Notes under the pieces: generated by a model
Database searches by the model: none
Told to the model about the DNA's origin: nothing
The model's input: the letters and a program-made list of their open reading frames with translations, nothing else
Program-made: the position numbers and the translations under genes
Part shown: positions 7,064-17,055 of the stretch, piece by piece
Numbering within the stretch: position 1 is the stretch's first letter
How the letters are laid out: each line of letters starts with the position of its first letter
Assembly: GCF_009757775.1 (NCBI RefSeq)
Contig: NZ_RHLK01000003.1
Span: 62,001 to 126,000 of the forward strand
Origin: Paenibacillus lutrae
Lineage (GTDB): Bacteria; Bacillota; Bacilli; Paenibacillales; NBRC-103111
DNA: 64,000 bases
Direction: 5' to 3'

Positions 7064-9157
7064 TTATTTAATCAGTTCATTCGTATCCAGAATCAGAGCC
7101 ACCTGACCATCACCCAGAATAGTTGCTCCGGAGATAGCAAATAGATTCTTCAAATATTTTCCGAGGGACTTAAGAACGATTTCCTGCTGTCCGATAAATT
7201 CTTCCACCATCAGCGCAGCCATTTTCTCTCCCTTACGGATAATCACAACCTCTGTCTCTTCTTCCTCTGCATCACTATAGTCGGGCACATCCAGCACGGA
7301 GGACAGGGACAGGAGCGGGATCATGCTTCCACGGTAATCGATCATCCGGTTGCCTTGAACGGAGCGGATTTGAGAGTTCTGCACAAGTGATGTTTCCACA
7401 ATGGACGACAATGGAATCGCGTACTTCTCACTTCCCAGTTTGACCAGCATAGCCGAAATGATAGAGAGTGTAAGAGGAAGCTTAATGGAGAAAATGGATC
7501 CGCTCCCTGGTACGGATTCCACATGAATATGACCGCCAAGGGAATGGATTTTGGTCTTGACGACATCCAGCCCGACACCGCGCCCGGAGATGTCCGAAAT
7601 CTTATCTGCCGTACTGAAGCCGGATTCGAAAAGCAGCTGATCGATATCGGAATCCGTCATTTTATCCGCCAGTTCCGGCTTAACGATTCCTTTGCTCACA
7701 GCAGCGGCCAATACTTTCTCTCTATTGATGCCGTTGCCGTTATCCTCAATTTCAATAAATACGTTATTGCCGCTATGGTAAGCGCGTAAATGAACGGTGC
7801 CGTTCTCGCTCTTCCCTTTTTCAATCCGTTTAGCGATGGTTTCAACACCATGGTCGACTGCATTGCGCAGCAAGTGAACGAGGGGATCGCCGATTTCATC
7901 GATAACCGTACGGTCCAGTTCCGTTTCTGCCCCGGTAATAATCAAATCCACTTTCTTGTCCAAAGATTTGGCGATGTCGCGAATCATTCGCGGGAAACGG
8001 TTAAATACGGTATCTACCGGAACCATGCGAAGCTTAAGGACTATGCTCTGCAAATCGCTGCTGACCCGTGACATATGCTCCACCGTTTCAGTCAAGGCAC
8101 TGTTCTTGATCTCACTTGCCAGCTGCTCCAGGCGCACCCGGTCAATCAGCAGCTCACTAAACAGATTCATCAGAGTATCCAGACGTTCAATGTCAACACG
8201 GATGGTGCGTCCGCCGACCTGACCTCCGCCTTGGGACGCAGCAGGCTTGGAAGGAGCAGATCCGCCCGCCAGTTTGGCAGCTGACTCAACAGAAGTCGGA
8301 GCAGCCGGTGCGGCATACAGAGCTGCGGCGGCTGCCTGGGCTTCACTGGCTTGAATCTCTGCTTTGGCAGCTGAATTCCCTGTCATTTCATCCAGAGATT
8401 CGCGGTCGAGAACGATGATCTGAGCATGCTCAATTTCAGACACATTCAGAATTTCATTTTCCAGAGCCTCTTTTTCCGCATTTGCTATGTAATACACAGA
8501 GAAGGAGCGGTCAAATTTCTCTTGTTCGATATCCTGCACCGAAGGGGTAGCTTTTACGACTTCACCGCAGCGTTCGAGAATTTCAAAAACCATATAAGCT
8601 CTGACCGCTTTCAGAACACAGTCCTCACGAACCGTTACTTCAACATAGAAAACCTGAAGTCCCGCTTCAATAGACTGCTGCAGAACAGACTGCTGAAACT
8701 GGTCAAGGGCAATCGCACTATCGCCTTGAGCACTTGTACCCTGCGCAGCAGCTGATGGTTGTGCCGCTTTGAGATAGTCGCCGCTTACAATTGCCTTCAA
8801 AGAAACTACGATATGAGTAACATCGGCCTTGCCTGTTCCACCCTGTACGATATCCTCTACCATCGATTCAAGGGCGTCCAGACTCTGGAACAGACTGTCG
8901 AAAATAAAAGAATCCATTTTGAGTTTATGATTACGGACCAAATCGAGTACATTTTCCATTTCGTGTGTAAGGGATGCCAAGTCTTCGAAGCCCATGGTGG
9001 CAGACATCCCTTTAAGCGTATGAGCCGAGCGGAAAATATTATGAACGATATCAATATCGTCCGGACTGTTTTCCAAGCTGAGCATATTATCATTGAGCGC
9101 TTGCAGATGTTCTTTTGATTCGTCGATGAACATCGATAAATATTGATTCATATCCAC
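7064..9157 (-). CDS. cheA: Chemotaxis histidine kinase CheA
   Basis: 697 residues with the full P1-P5 order. The P1 HPt domain has the phospho-accepting His46 in FRSAHTLKGMS. A P2 domain (about 155-260) binds CheY/CheB. An Ala/Pro-rich linker leads to the P3 dimerisation helices. The P4 ATPase has HLLRNAVDHGVE (N box), EIEDNGNGIN (G1) and DISGRGVGLDVVK (G2). The C-terminal P5 CheW-like domain is LGSEKYAIPLSSIVE onward. It phosphorylates CheY and CheB in response to receptor state. The start is a GTG eight bases after GGAGGT, two codons before an ATG. Confidence 0.97.
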   Translation of the reverse strand: MDMNQYLSMFIDESKEHLQALNDNMLSLENSPDDIDIVHNIFRSAHTLKGMSATMGFEDLASLTHEMENVLDLVRNHKLKMDSFIFDSLFQSLDALESMVEDIVQGGTGKADVTHIVVSLKAIVSGDYLKAAQPSAAAQGTSAQGDSAIALDQFQQSVLQQSIEAGLQVFYVEVTVREDCVLKAVRAYMVFEILERCGEVVKATPSVQDIEQEKFDRSFSVYYIANAEKEALENEILNVSEIEHAQIIVLDRESLDEMTGNSAAKAEIQASEAQAAAAALYAAPAAPTSVESAAKLAGGSAPSKPAASQGGGQVGGRTIRVDIERLDTLMNLFSELLIDRVRLEQLASEIKNSALTETVEHMSRVSSDLQSIVLKLRMVPVDTVFNRFPRMIRDIAKSLDKKVDLIITGAETELDRTVIDEIGDPLVHLLRNAVDHGVETIAKRIEKGKSENGTVHLRAYHSGNNVFIEIEDNGNGINREKVLAAAVSKGIVKPELADKMTDSDIDQLLFESGFSTADKISDISGRGVGLDVVKTKIHSLGGHIHVESVPGSGSIFSIKLPLTLSIISAMLVKLGSEKYAIPLSSIVETSLVQNSQIRSVQGNRMIDYRGSMIPLLSLSSVLDVPDYSDAEEEETEVVIIRKGEKMAALMVEEFIGQQEIVLKSLGKYLKNLFAISGATILGDGQVALILDTNELIK

Positions 9158-9192
9158 AAATCCACACCTCCGTGAAATAGTGATTACTTTCG

Positions 9193-10359
9193 TTACCGGC
9201 CTCCGCTATCTTTCATCACCCGCTCGATTAATTTGCCGGCAATACTTCCCTGCGGGAGAACAAACATAGCCGCTTCATTCTCAACAGCCACTCTCGGCAT
9301 CCCGTACACGACGCAGGTTTCCTCCGATTCCGCAATGGTTGTAGTGGCCCCATCCCGGCGCAGCTCCGCAAGTGTACGGGCACCATCACTCCCCATCCCG
9401 GTCATAATGACAGCATGCCTTGACAGATTCTTGAGCGGGAGGAGCGATGCGAACATCTTATCCACGGACGGCCTGTGTCCGGAGAGCGGTTCGCTTTTAC
9501 TAAGAGCAATACGGTAATCCCCGGCATCCGATTGGACAACCGTCATGTGCAAGCCCCCCGGAGCAACATAAGCGGTTCCGTTGGTAAGTATCTGTCCTTC
9601 TTCCGCTTCCACTACCCGAATGGCACATTGATCGTTCAACCTCAGCGAAAGTGACTTTGTGAAATTAGGCGGCATATGCTGGACAATCAGAACGGGAGCT
9701 GCGAAATTGGCCGGCAGTGCACTTAAGACACACTGCAGAGCCCGCGGACCGCCAGTCGAAGTCCCGATGGCCACCAGATCACGGATAACGCGGGCAGTTT
9801 TATCCCCCCCTGATTCCTCTTGGCTCGGCCGGGGTCTCTCAACAAGCGGCTCAGCCGTCGTTCGCCAGGACCTGTCTGCTGCAGGGGCGGGTGCCGATCC
9901 CGGTTTAGGTGAGATTTCATACGGCCTTGAGCTTCTGACAGGAGGCAGCGCTCTAAGCCTGGTTTGGACAGCGATACGAAGTTTCTCATGAAGCAGCAGC
10001 TTCACTTTATACAAATCAAGCGAGATGGACCCGGACGGCTTCCGGATAAAATCAATGGCGCCAAGCTCCAGCGCCCGTATGGTCTCTAAAGCCCCTGCTT
10101 CCGTCAGGGAACTGAGCATAATAACAGGCGTCGGCTGCACTTCCATAATCCGCTCCAGAGCCTGTAACCCGTTCATTACGGGCATTTCAATGTCCATGGT
10201 TATGGCATGCGGCTTCAGTTCCAGCGCTTTCTCGATGGCCTCAATACCGTTTTTAGCTACTGCAGTGACTTGAAACTCTGATTTTTCTTCGATTAGATCA
10301 GTGATGATCTTCCTCATAAAAACCGAATCGTCGACGACAAGAATACGGTATGGTTCCAT
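9193..10359 (-). CDS. cheB: Chemoreceptor methylesterase/response regulator CheB
   Basis: CheB demethylates chemoreceptors after phosphorylation by CheA. The receiver domain (1-120) has Asp10-Asp11 and the phospho-acceptor Asp56 in TMDIEMPVMNG. A Pro/Ser/Arg-rich linker (about 135-190) follows. The methylesterase domain has the Ser in IGTSTGGPRALQ, the His in IVQHMPPNFTKSL and the Asp in MTGMGSDGARTL. 388 residues is slightly long because of the linker. It sits between flhG and cheA, the standard order. Confidence 0.96.
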   Translation of the reverse strand: MEPYRILVVDDSVFMRKIITDLIEEKSEFQVTAVAKNGIEAIEKALELKPHAITMDIEMPVMNGLQALERIMEVQPTPVIMLSSLTEAGALETIRALELGAIDFIRKPSGSISLDLYKVKLLLHEKLRIAVQTRLRALPPVRSSRPYEISPKPGSAPAPAADRSWRTTAEPLVERPRPSQEESGGDKTARVIRDLVAIGTSTGGPRALQCVLSALPANFAAPVLIVQHMPPNFTKSLSLRLNDQCAIRVVEAEEGQILTNGTAYVAPGGLHMTVVQSDAGDYRIALSKSEPLSGHRPSVDKMFASLLPLKNLSRHAVIMTGMGSDGARTLAELRRDGATTTIAESEETCVVYGMPRVAVENEAAMFVLPQGSIAGKLIERVMKDSGGR

Positions 10360-10386
10360 AGCCCCTCCAGACTTTGCTCTAGGATG

Positions 10387-11277
10387 TTAGTGTGTTCGGC
10401 CGATTAGGCGCTTCAGGAACTTCTTCATCCCCCCGCCTAAGTCCGCTTTGGACGGCTGGCCTAAAAATTGGTCAACGAGGACCTTCATGCTTCTGGCTGC
10501 TGCTGAATGCGGATACGCGATGATAAAAGGAGTCTGCTCCTTAACCGCCCGGGAAACGAGATGATCGTCCTCGACGTGACCGATTGAAGCGATTTCGATA
10601 TCGAGAAAACGTCTTGCAACCATCCGGATTTTATCTGCTGTAGCCTTGGCTTCTCTAGTACTGGTAGCACGGTTAACAACGAGACGGAACGTAACATCGG
10701 GATCTTCGTTTCGAACCATTTTAATTAAAGCGTACGCATCTGTTATCGCGGTAGGCTCAGGTGTAGTAACAACAATGGTCTCTTGGGCCGCCGCAATAAA
10801 TTGCTGCGTTTCCTTTGACAATCCTGCCCCTGTATCAAATAAAATGAAATCAGCCATCCCGCAAAGTTCCTCAATCTGATTCGTAAAAGAAGCGGTCTCT
10901 TCATCGGTCAGCCGGAGTAAATCGAACATACCTGAACCGCCCGCAATAAATTGAATCCCACCGGGTCCTGTCTGTACCAGCTCGGAGATCGTTTTCTCCC
11001 CTTTTATCAGATGCAGCAGATTAGTTTGTGCCGTTATCCCCATCAGAACATCAATGTTGGCAAATCCGATGTCCGCATCGATAATGAGGGTACGGTACCC
11101 TCTCTCCAGTAAACAAAGGGCAAAGTTCAAGGTGAAGTTGGATTTGCCTACTCCGCCCTTACCGCTAGTCACCGTAATAATTCTGGCGTTTGATTGCGGA
11201 GCGGCTTCGGACAACGGTGTTGCCGCCCCTTCTCGCTGACGGATCAGATTCCGCAACTTCTGCGCCTGGTCACTCAT
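10387..11277 (-). CDS. flhG: Flagellar number regulator, MinD-type ATPase FlhG (YlxH)
   Basis: 296 residues. The N-terminal MSDQAQKLRNLIRQ contains the DQAxxLR motif that stimulates FlhF GTPase. The deviant Walker A TSGKGGVGKSNFTLNFA follows, then IIDADIGFANID and FDTGAGLS (ParA/MinD family). With FlhF it controls flagellar number and placement. I placed the start at the ATG at 11277 after GGAGGAATATATTT; it overlaps the end of flhF by eight bases, indicating coupled translation. A longer upstream reading adds residues with no ribosome binding site. Confidence 0.94.
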   Translation of the reverse strand: MSDQAQKLRNLIRQREGAATPLSEAAPQSNARIITVTSGKGGVGKSNFTLNFALCLLERGYRTLIIDADIGFANIDVLMGITAQTNLLHLIKGEKTISELVQTGPGGIQFIAGGSGMFDLLRLTDEETASFTNQIEELCGMADFILFDTGAGLSKETQQFIAAAQETIVVTTPEPTAITDAYALIKMVRNEDPDVTFRLVVNRATSTREAKATADKIRMVARRFLDIEIASIGHVEDDHLVSRAVKEQTPFIIAYPHSAAARSMKVLVDQFLGQPSKADLGGGMKKFLKRLIGRTH

Positions 11278-13078
11278 AAATATATTCCTCCAAAATCGCA
11301 TCCACGATTTTAGCCTCATCTATGATCATAATATCGTCCGGTACATTCTGACCGTCCGTCACATAAGAGAGTTTAACCGGAAAATCATGCAGCAGATTCA
11401 AGATAGCACCGTAAGAATGCGTCTCGTCCATTTTAGTGAATAGAACTTTATCTACTTTATATTTTGAAAAATTAGCCGTGATGGCTTTCATATCGCTATA
11501 TTTAGAAGTCAGGCTGAGTACAAGAAGAGTCTCGCTCGGACCTTGGTGACGAAGCAGCGTACTGAGCTCCGAAACATACATCTCATTACGGAAATTGCGG
11601 CCGGCTGTATCCATGAAAATCACATCGGAGTCCTGCAGCTTATGAAGAGCTTTGGTTAAATCCGCCGGCGAGAAAACCACTTCAACCGGGATATCCAAAA
11701 TATTGGCATAAGTTCTTAACTGCTCAATTGCTGCGATCCGATAAGTATCCGAAGTTATCAGTCCGACCTTGCGGCGCTGCTTGAGCACCTGATCGGCAGC
11801 GAGCTTCGCGATCGTTGTCGTCTTGCCGACACCCGTCGGACCGACGATGTGAACGATCCTCGACTCCACCGAGATCGGCTTGCCGTGCGGAGGCGGGAAT
11901 AGCGCGAGCATCCGCTTGCGCACCGCCTCCGCAGCTTCCTGCGGCCCGGGCTCTATACCCGCCGCAGAAAGATCAATCCTGGCGCCCTGAGTCCACTGCC
12001 GGACCAGGTCCGGCAGCACTTCCTGCGCCAGAAGATGTTCCTCCAGCCGCCTCCAGACCGGCGGCAGCTGAGGCTCAGCCGATGGCCGGGCCAGATCGGC
12101 CATCATGCGCTTGAGATGCTGGAGTTCCGCCAGCATCAGGTCATCGCGCTCCGCGTCCTTGGAAGCGGGCGCTTCAGGCGCTGCCTCCGCGGAGCGGGCG
12201 GCGGCCAGAGCGGCGCGCAGCGCCTCGGCCTGCGCATCGGCAAAGCCGCGCTCCGCCGGCGCTTCGTCCGGCTGCGGCTCAGCCGGAGCGGCTGCGGGCT
12301 GCCGCCGTACGCCAGGCGCGGGTGGAGCCGCCGGCATCGGCTTCGCCTGCGCATATGCGGCAGCGGCGGCCGATTGCGGCATATGCGCAGGCGGCGGGAC
12401 TTCGCGCGGCGCTGCGGGCCGCTGCTTGTCCAGCGCCTGCCGGCTCTGATCCGGCTGTCCCGAGGGCTTCAGCCGGTCTTGCGTATCAAGATGCTGATCG
12501 GCATCCCGCTGAGCGCCTGAAGTGTTGGTCATGGCTGGCTGTAGAGCAGCAGCTTCTTCCCGGCTGCCATAAGCTGGCAAATCACCATGCTGCTGATCAT
12601 TTCTATCCCTCTGCAAAAATTGATCCATGGTGTGCAGTTCCTGATTTTTTATAAGACTCGGCTGTATCGGCCTGGCGGGTACAGGAGGTTTCGCTAATTC
12701 CGGCTGCGGAACCGTCTGCCCTGCGGCATTACCGGTTTGACCATTCCGTATTGGCGAAGGGTCAACTGAAGCATGAGCCGCATCCTCTTCGGCTTGCTGC
12801 GCTGCCCGTGCCACTGCCGTTACGGCAGCGGCTGCCGCCGCTTTGGAGGATGGCCGGGCCGGTTCTGCTTTACTCTCAGAGTACCCGGCTCCGGCAGGTG
12901 CAGGTTGACCTTCCTCTACCGCAGCGATCACCTCGATCCTCTTTTTACCGAAAAAACCGAGAAAGCCGCCTGTCCGCACTTCTTTCGTATTTAAAATAAC
13001 GGCATCCTTGCCGAGATCGGACCGGATTTTGTTAAGAGCATCCGGCATCGAATCGACAATATAACGTTTCACCCTCAT
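11270..13078 (-). CDS. flhF: SRP-type GTPase FlhF with very long linker
   Basis: FlhF is the third SRP GTPase family (with Ffh and FtsY) and positions new flagella. The basic N-domain (1-56, MRVKRYIVDSMPDALNKI) is followed by an Ala/Pro/Gln-rich segment (about 57-310), a helical N-terminal subdomain, and the G domain with P-loop GPTGVGKT (413-420), SDTYRIAAIEQLRTYA, DTAGRN and TKMDET. At 602 residues it is much longer than B. subtilis FlhF (366), nearly all of the excess in the linker. Its start overlaps the flhA stop (ATGA). Confidence 0.95.
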   Translation of the reverse strand: MRVKRYIVDSMPDALNKIRSDLGKDAVILNTKEVRTGGFLGFFGKKRIEVIAAVEEGQPAPAGAGYSESKAEPARPSSKAAAAAAVTAVARAAQQAEEDAAHASVDPSPIRNGQTGNAAGQTVPQPELAKPPVPARPIQPSLIKNQELHTMDQFLQRDRNDQQHGDLPAYGSREEAAALQPAMTNTSGAQRDADQHLDTQDRLKPSGQPDQSRQALDKQRPAAPREVPPPAHMPQSAAAAAYAQAKPMPAAPPAPGVRRQPAAAPAEPQPDEAPAERGFADAQAEALRAALAAARSAEAAPEAPASKDAERDDLMLAELQHLKRMMADLARPSAEPQLPPVWRRLEEHLLAQEVLPDLVRQWTQGARIDLSAAGIEPGPQEAAEAVRKRMLALFPPPHGKPISVESRIVHIVGPTGVGKTTTIAKLAADQVLKQRRKVGLITSDTYRIAAIEQLRTYANILDIPVEVVFSPADLTKALHKLQDSDVIFMDTAGRNFRNEMYVSELSTLLRHQGPSETLLVLSLTSKYSDMKAITANFSKYKVDKVLFTKMDETHSYGAILNLLHDFPVKLSYVTDGQNVPDDIMIIDEAKIVDAILEEYIYE

Positions 13079-15108
13079 AGGTTAACAACCCCCATGCTTT
13101 GAATTTCTACATTCGGCTCTAATTCACTGTAAGAAAGAACCGGGATGTCCTGCATGGTACGCTCTAGCAGCTGGCGGAGATACATACGGATCGTCGGAGA
13201 CGCCAGAATAACCGGCTGATGGCCTGACTGGACCATTTTACTGACTTGTTCCCCTAATTTGTGATAGATCATCTGTGAAGATGTAGGATCAATCGCGAGG
13301 TAAGAACCTTGGTCAGTCTGTTGAACCGATTCCGCAATCTTCTTCTCTAATCCCGGACCTACCGTAATGACACGAAGCGATTCTTCCTGCGACGTGTATT
13401 GCTGGGTGATTTGTCTCGACAAGGCTTGTCTGACATACTCCGTCAGAATGTCATGATCTTTGGAATAGGTTCCGTAATCAGCCAGTGTCTCCAGAATAGT
13501 AACCAGATCCCGGACGGAAATTTTCTCCTTCAGCAGCTTCACCAGTACCTTCTGGATATCCCCGATTGCCAGAACATTCGGAATAAGGTCATCGACCAGA
13601 GCCGGATACGTTTCGCGCACATTGTCGATGAGCAGTTTCGTTTCCTGACGTCCAAGAAGCTCATGTGCATGTTTCTTAATTATTTCTGTGAGATGCGTAG
13701 CAACCACGGAAGGCGGATCCACAACCGTATAACCGGATAGCTCGGCACGCTCTTTGGTGACTTCATCAATCCATAATGCGGGAAGTCCGAAAGCAGGCTC
13801 CGTTGTTTCGATGCCCGTTACCGAATCATCGTCATATCCGGGGCTCATCGCCAAATAGTGGTTAAGCAGCAATTCGCCGCCCGCAACGGTATTGCCTTTA
13901 ATTTTGATGATATACTCGTTAGGCCGCAGCTGAATGTTATCCCGTATCCGGATAACCGGCACTACGATTCCAAGCTCAAGCGCGCATTGTCTCCGGATCA
14001 GGATAATACGGTCCAGCAGATCTCCTCCCTGCTGTGTATCCGCCAGCGGTATAAGGCCATACCCGAATTCGAACTCGATCGGGTCTACTTGAAGAAGACT
14101 AATTACGCTTTCCGGACTGCGGACTTCCTCAATCTGCTGCTCCTCCACCATTTGCTCTTCTTCAACCTGTTTGCGGTTAAGATTTTTCTGCATTTTCAAA
14201 GCGGCAAATATAAGCACGGCCGAGATCGGCAACGTTGTAAACCAATGGATTGGAGTGAAGATTCCGAGAAAGCCGACGGTTCCAGCGGCTATGTAGAGAA
14301 GCTTCGGATAGGCGGTCAACTGCGACATGATATCGTTACTGAATGTACCTTCCGAGGAAGCTCTGGTTACGATAATGCCGGCCGCTGTCGAAATAAGGAG
14401 CGCCGGAATCTGACTGACCAGACCGTCGCCGATGGTCAAGATGGAGTAAGTAGCGGCCGCATCTCCGAAGGACATATCTTTCATAGTCATTCCAATGATG
14501 AACCCGCCGATGAGATTAATAAGCAGGATAATGATCCCCGCGATGGCATCTCCCTTGACGAATTTACTCGCCCCGTCCATAGCCCCGTAGAAATCGGATT
14601 CCCGCTCTACTTTGCGGCGCCTGTCTCTTGCCTGCTGTTCATTAATCATGCCCGCGTTAAGATCGGCATCAATGCTCATCTGTTTACCCGGCATCGCATC
14701 GAGGGTGAACCGGGCCGCTACTTCAGCTACCCGTTCGGAACCCTTCGTGATTACGATGAATTGGACGATAACCAGAATGAGGAACACGATGAAACCGACC
14801 ACAATGTTGCCAGCCGCAACAAAGTTTCCGAACGTCTCAACTACTTCCCCTGCTTCCGCATGTGCCAGAATATTACGGGACGTGGAGACGTTGAGTGCCA
14901 GACGAAACAAGGTGGTTACGAGCAGCAAGGACGGAAACACGGAGAACTGGAGTGCCTCTTGCGTGTTCATGCCGACAAGCACGATCATTACCGAGATGGT
15001 AATGTTAATAATGAGTAAAAAATCCAGCAGAACGATCGGGATGGGAATAACCATCATCAATACGATTCCGATAATCCCAATCAGCACAACTAAATCTTTT
15101 GCTTTCAT
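13075..15108 (-). CDS. flhA: Flagellar type III export gate protein FlhA
   Basis: FlhA forms the nonameric ring of the export gate and uses the proton gradient. 677 residues: about eight N-terminal membrane helices with the FHIPEP-type loop region (DAMPGKQMSIDADLNAGMI and ARDRRRKVERESDFYGAMDG), then a large cytoplasmic domain that docks late substrates and chaperones. AAGGAGGAGCC precedes the ATG. Length is normal. It lies between flhB and flhF. Confidence 0.97.
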   Translation of the reverse strand: MKAKDLVVLIGIIGIVLMMVIPIPIVLLDFLLIINITISVMIVLVGMNTQEALQFSVFPSLLLVTTLFRLALNVSTSRNILAHAEAGEVVETFGNFVAAGNIVVGFIVFLILVIVQFIVITKGSERVAEVAARFTLDAMPGKQMSIDADLNAGMINEQQARDRRRKVERESDFYGAMDGASKFVKGDAIAGIIILLINLIGGFIIGMTMKDMSFGDAAATYSILTIGDGLVSQIPALLISTAAGIIVTRASSEGTFSNDIMSQLTAYPKLLYIAAGTVGFLGIFTPIHWFTTLPISAVLIFAALKMQKNLNRKQVEEEQMVEEQQIEEVRSPESVISLLQVDPIEFEFGYGLIPLADTQQGGDLLDRIILIRRQCALELGIVVPVIRIRDNIQLRPNEYIIKIKGNTVAGGELLLNHYLAMSPGYDDDSVTGIETTEPAFGLPALWIDEVTKERAELSGYTVVDPPSVVATHLTEIIKKHAHELLGRQETKLLIDNVRETYPALVDDLIPNVLAIGDIQKVLVKLLKEKISVRDLVTILETLADYGTYSKDHDILTEYVRQALSRQITQQYTSQEESLRVITVGPGLEKKIAESVQQTDQGSYLAIDPTSSQMIYHKLGEQVSKMVQSGHQPVILASPTIRMYLRQLLERTMQDIPVLSYSELEPNVEIQSMGVVNL

Positions 15109-15125
15109 GAACGGCTCCTCCTTTC

Positions 15126-16223
15126 TTATGCTCTCTTAGTTCGGCCCTTTATTTTGTATACATATGCCAGCACTTCAGCTACCGCCTGAAACAGATCCCC
15201 GGGTATCGCTTCCTCCAGTTCGACCTGAGCATGCAGAGCTCGTGCGAGCGGCTTGTTTTCCATAATTAAAATGCCATGTTCTTTAGCAATTTCTCTAATC
15301 TTCAGCGCTACGAAATCGGTCCCCTTGGCAACCACAGTCGGCGCCTGCATATTGGCCGCATCATATCTTATCGCGACCGCATAGTGCGTCGGGTTGGTAA
15401 TAATGACGTCCGCTTTAGGTATTTCCTGCATCATCCGCTGCATAGCCATTCTGCGCTGCTTCTCACGGATTTTGCCTTTAATGAAGGGATCGCCTTCCGT
15501 CTTTTTGTACTCATCTTTGATATCCTGTTTGGACATGCGAATGCTTTTTTCAAATTCATAGCGTTGGTATAAATAATCAAATACGGCAAGCACGACGAGA
15601 ATAATCGCGATTTTGATGCCAAGCATGAGAGTCATAGACCATACATACTGCAGCGCCTTTTCCAGCGGCACATGACTAAGTGCGAGGAGTTTTTCTTTCT
15701 CGCCCCACAGGGTTAAGTAAACGACGACACCGATAATGACAATCTTTAGAATAGACTTGAGAAAATCAATAAAGGAACGCATCGAGAAAATCTTTTTGAA
15801 GCCTTCAATGGGATTAATTTTGTTCAGCTTCATCTTAAGAGGGTCGCCTGTCAGCAGAAAACCGATCTGCATGTAGTTAGCAGCCAGAGCAGTGACCATA
15901 GTTAAAATCATAATAGGGGCCAGTAAGATAAGAAACTGCACGAGTATCCGGTAAGAGAGCATTTGTATATTAGACATAGTGACATCCATTAATAAATCGT
16001 GCCTCAGTGATCCGGTAAATAAATCAACCAGTTTTTCTTTCATAAACCCGCCGATCATGTAGAAGGACAAGAACGAGAAGAACAGGATAAACGCCGCCGG
16101 CAGTTCCATACTCTTGGCCACCTGACCCTTTTTCCGGGAGTCTTGGCGTTTTTTGGGTGTCGCCGATTCAGTTTTCTCCTGGGAGAACAACTGTAAATCC
16201 AGCTTCAACCTAAGCGATTCCAT
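15126..16223 (-). CDS. flhB: Flagellar export switch protein FlhB
   Basis: FlhB switches export specificity from rod/hook to filament substrates after autocleavage. 365 residues: an N-terminal basic stretch (EKTESATPKKRQDSRKKGQV), four membrane helices, and a cytoplasmic domain with the self-cleavage motif NPTH in DVIITNPTHYAVAIRYD. The ATG at 16223 sits at optimal distance from AAAGGA; another ATG two codons upstream (16229) is possible. A second, truncated FlhB-like protein is encoded at 45988-46344. Confidence 0.96.
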   Translation of the reverse strand: MESLRLKLDLQLFSQEKTESATPKKRQDSRKKGQVAKSMELPAAFILFFSFLSFYMIGGFMKEKLVDLFTGSLRHDLLMDVTMSNIQMLSYRILVQFLILLAPIMILTMVTALAANYMQIGFLLTGDPLKMKLNKINPIEGFKKIFSMRSFIDFLKSILKIVIIGVVVYLTLWGEKEKLLALSHVPLEKALQYVWSMTLMLGIKIAIILVVLAVFDYLYQRYEFEKSIRMSKQDIKDEYKKTEGDPFIKGKIREKQRRMAMQRMMQEIPKADVIITNPTHYAVAIRYDAANMQAPTVVAKGTDFVALKIREIAKEHGILIMENKPLARALHAQVELEEAIPGDLFQAVAEVLAYVYKIKGRTKRA

Positions 16224-16249
16224 ATACATCTTTTCCTTTCTCGCACAAA

Positions 16250-17047
16250 CTAAGATCCCTCTACCGGCCCGCCGGCGACGATATTAAGAAATTTCTGCAT
16301 AGCGGCAAATATCCGGTCAAATAATCCATGAAACAGTCCCAGAAGTTCCGGCATCAACAGTGCAATAAGCAGAAAACCCACCATAAGCTTCAGCGGAACC
16401 CCAATGACGAATATATTAAACTGGGGGGCTACTCTCGTCAGCAGGCCAAGTCCTAGATCAGTCAGGAACATAGCGGCTACAATAGGTGCTGCGAGCTGCA
16501 TCGAAAGCGCGAACATCGTAGAGAAAGTCCGGATCATAAACTCTGAAATTTGACCCTTATAAACTTGCGCAAACATCTCATTGGACAGCGGAATCCATTC
16601 GTAACTGTTCATGATGCCTTGTATCAGAAAATGATGGCCGTTAAAGCTGAGCAGCAGCAGGATGGCAACCATGTATTTCAAGTTGCCGAGTATAGGAACG
16701 GATGTTCCGGTCATTGGATCCAAGACGTTCGCTATACCAAGGCCGATCTGAACATCAATAAAGGAACCTGCGATCTGAACCGCTGTAAAAAACATATAAG
16801 CGATAAAACCGAGTGTAATTCCCACAAGAATTTCTCTTAGGATCAGAAGCACAAATTGTGCGTCCATGACCACCAGTTGAGTCGTTCCCTGCGTAGCCGT
16901 GACAATCAAAGTTAAAAATAGCGCCAAGCCTATTTTAAAAACATTCGGCACATTTTTAGATGAAAACAACGGAACCACGACAAAGAATGAGGTCATTCGA
17001 CAAAATATCAACATAGCGTTAGGCAAAAGTTGGACGAACAGCTCCAT
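16250..17047 (-). CDS. fliR: Flagellar export gate protein FliR
   Basis: 265 residues, very hydrophobic with about six membrane segments. It contains FFVVVPLFSSKNVPNVFKIG near the N-terminus and GSFIDVQIGLGIANVLDPMTG in the middle, both typical of FliR. Together with FliP and FliQ it forms the helical core of the export gate. It starts nine bases before the fliQ stop, following the usual fliP-fliQ-fliR-flhB-flhA order. Confidence 0.96.
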   Translation of the reverse strand: MELFVQLLPNAMLIFCRMTSFFVVVPLFSSKNVPNVFKIGLALFLTLIVTATQGTTQLVVMDAQFVLLILREILVGITLGFIAYMFFTAVQIAGSFIDVQIGLGIANVLDPMTGTSVPILGNLKYMVAILLLLSFNGHHFLIQGIMNSYEWIPLSNEMFAQVYKGQISEFMIRTFSTMFALSMQLAAPIVAAMFLTDLGLGLLTRVAPQFNIFVIGVPLKLMVGFLLIALLMPELLGLFHGLFDRIFAAMQKFLNIVAGGPVEGS

Positions 17048-17055
17048 ATGGTCGC

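Noticed and set aside
13858-15018. Long plus-strand open frame (386 codons)
   Set aside because: Antisense to flhA, whose protein is fully conserved; the antisense product has no recognisable domain.
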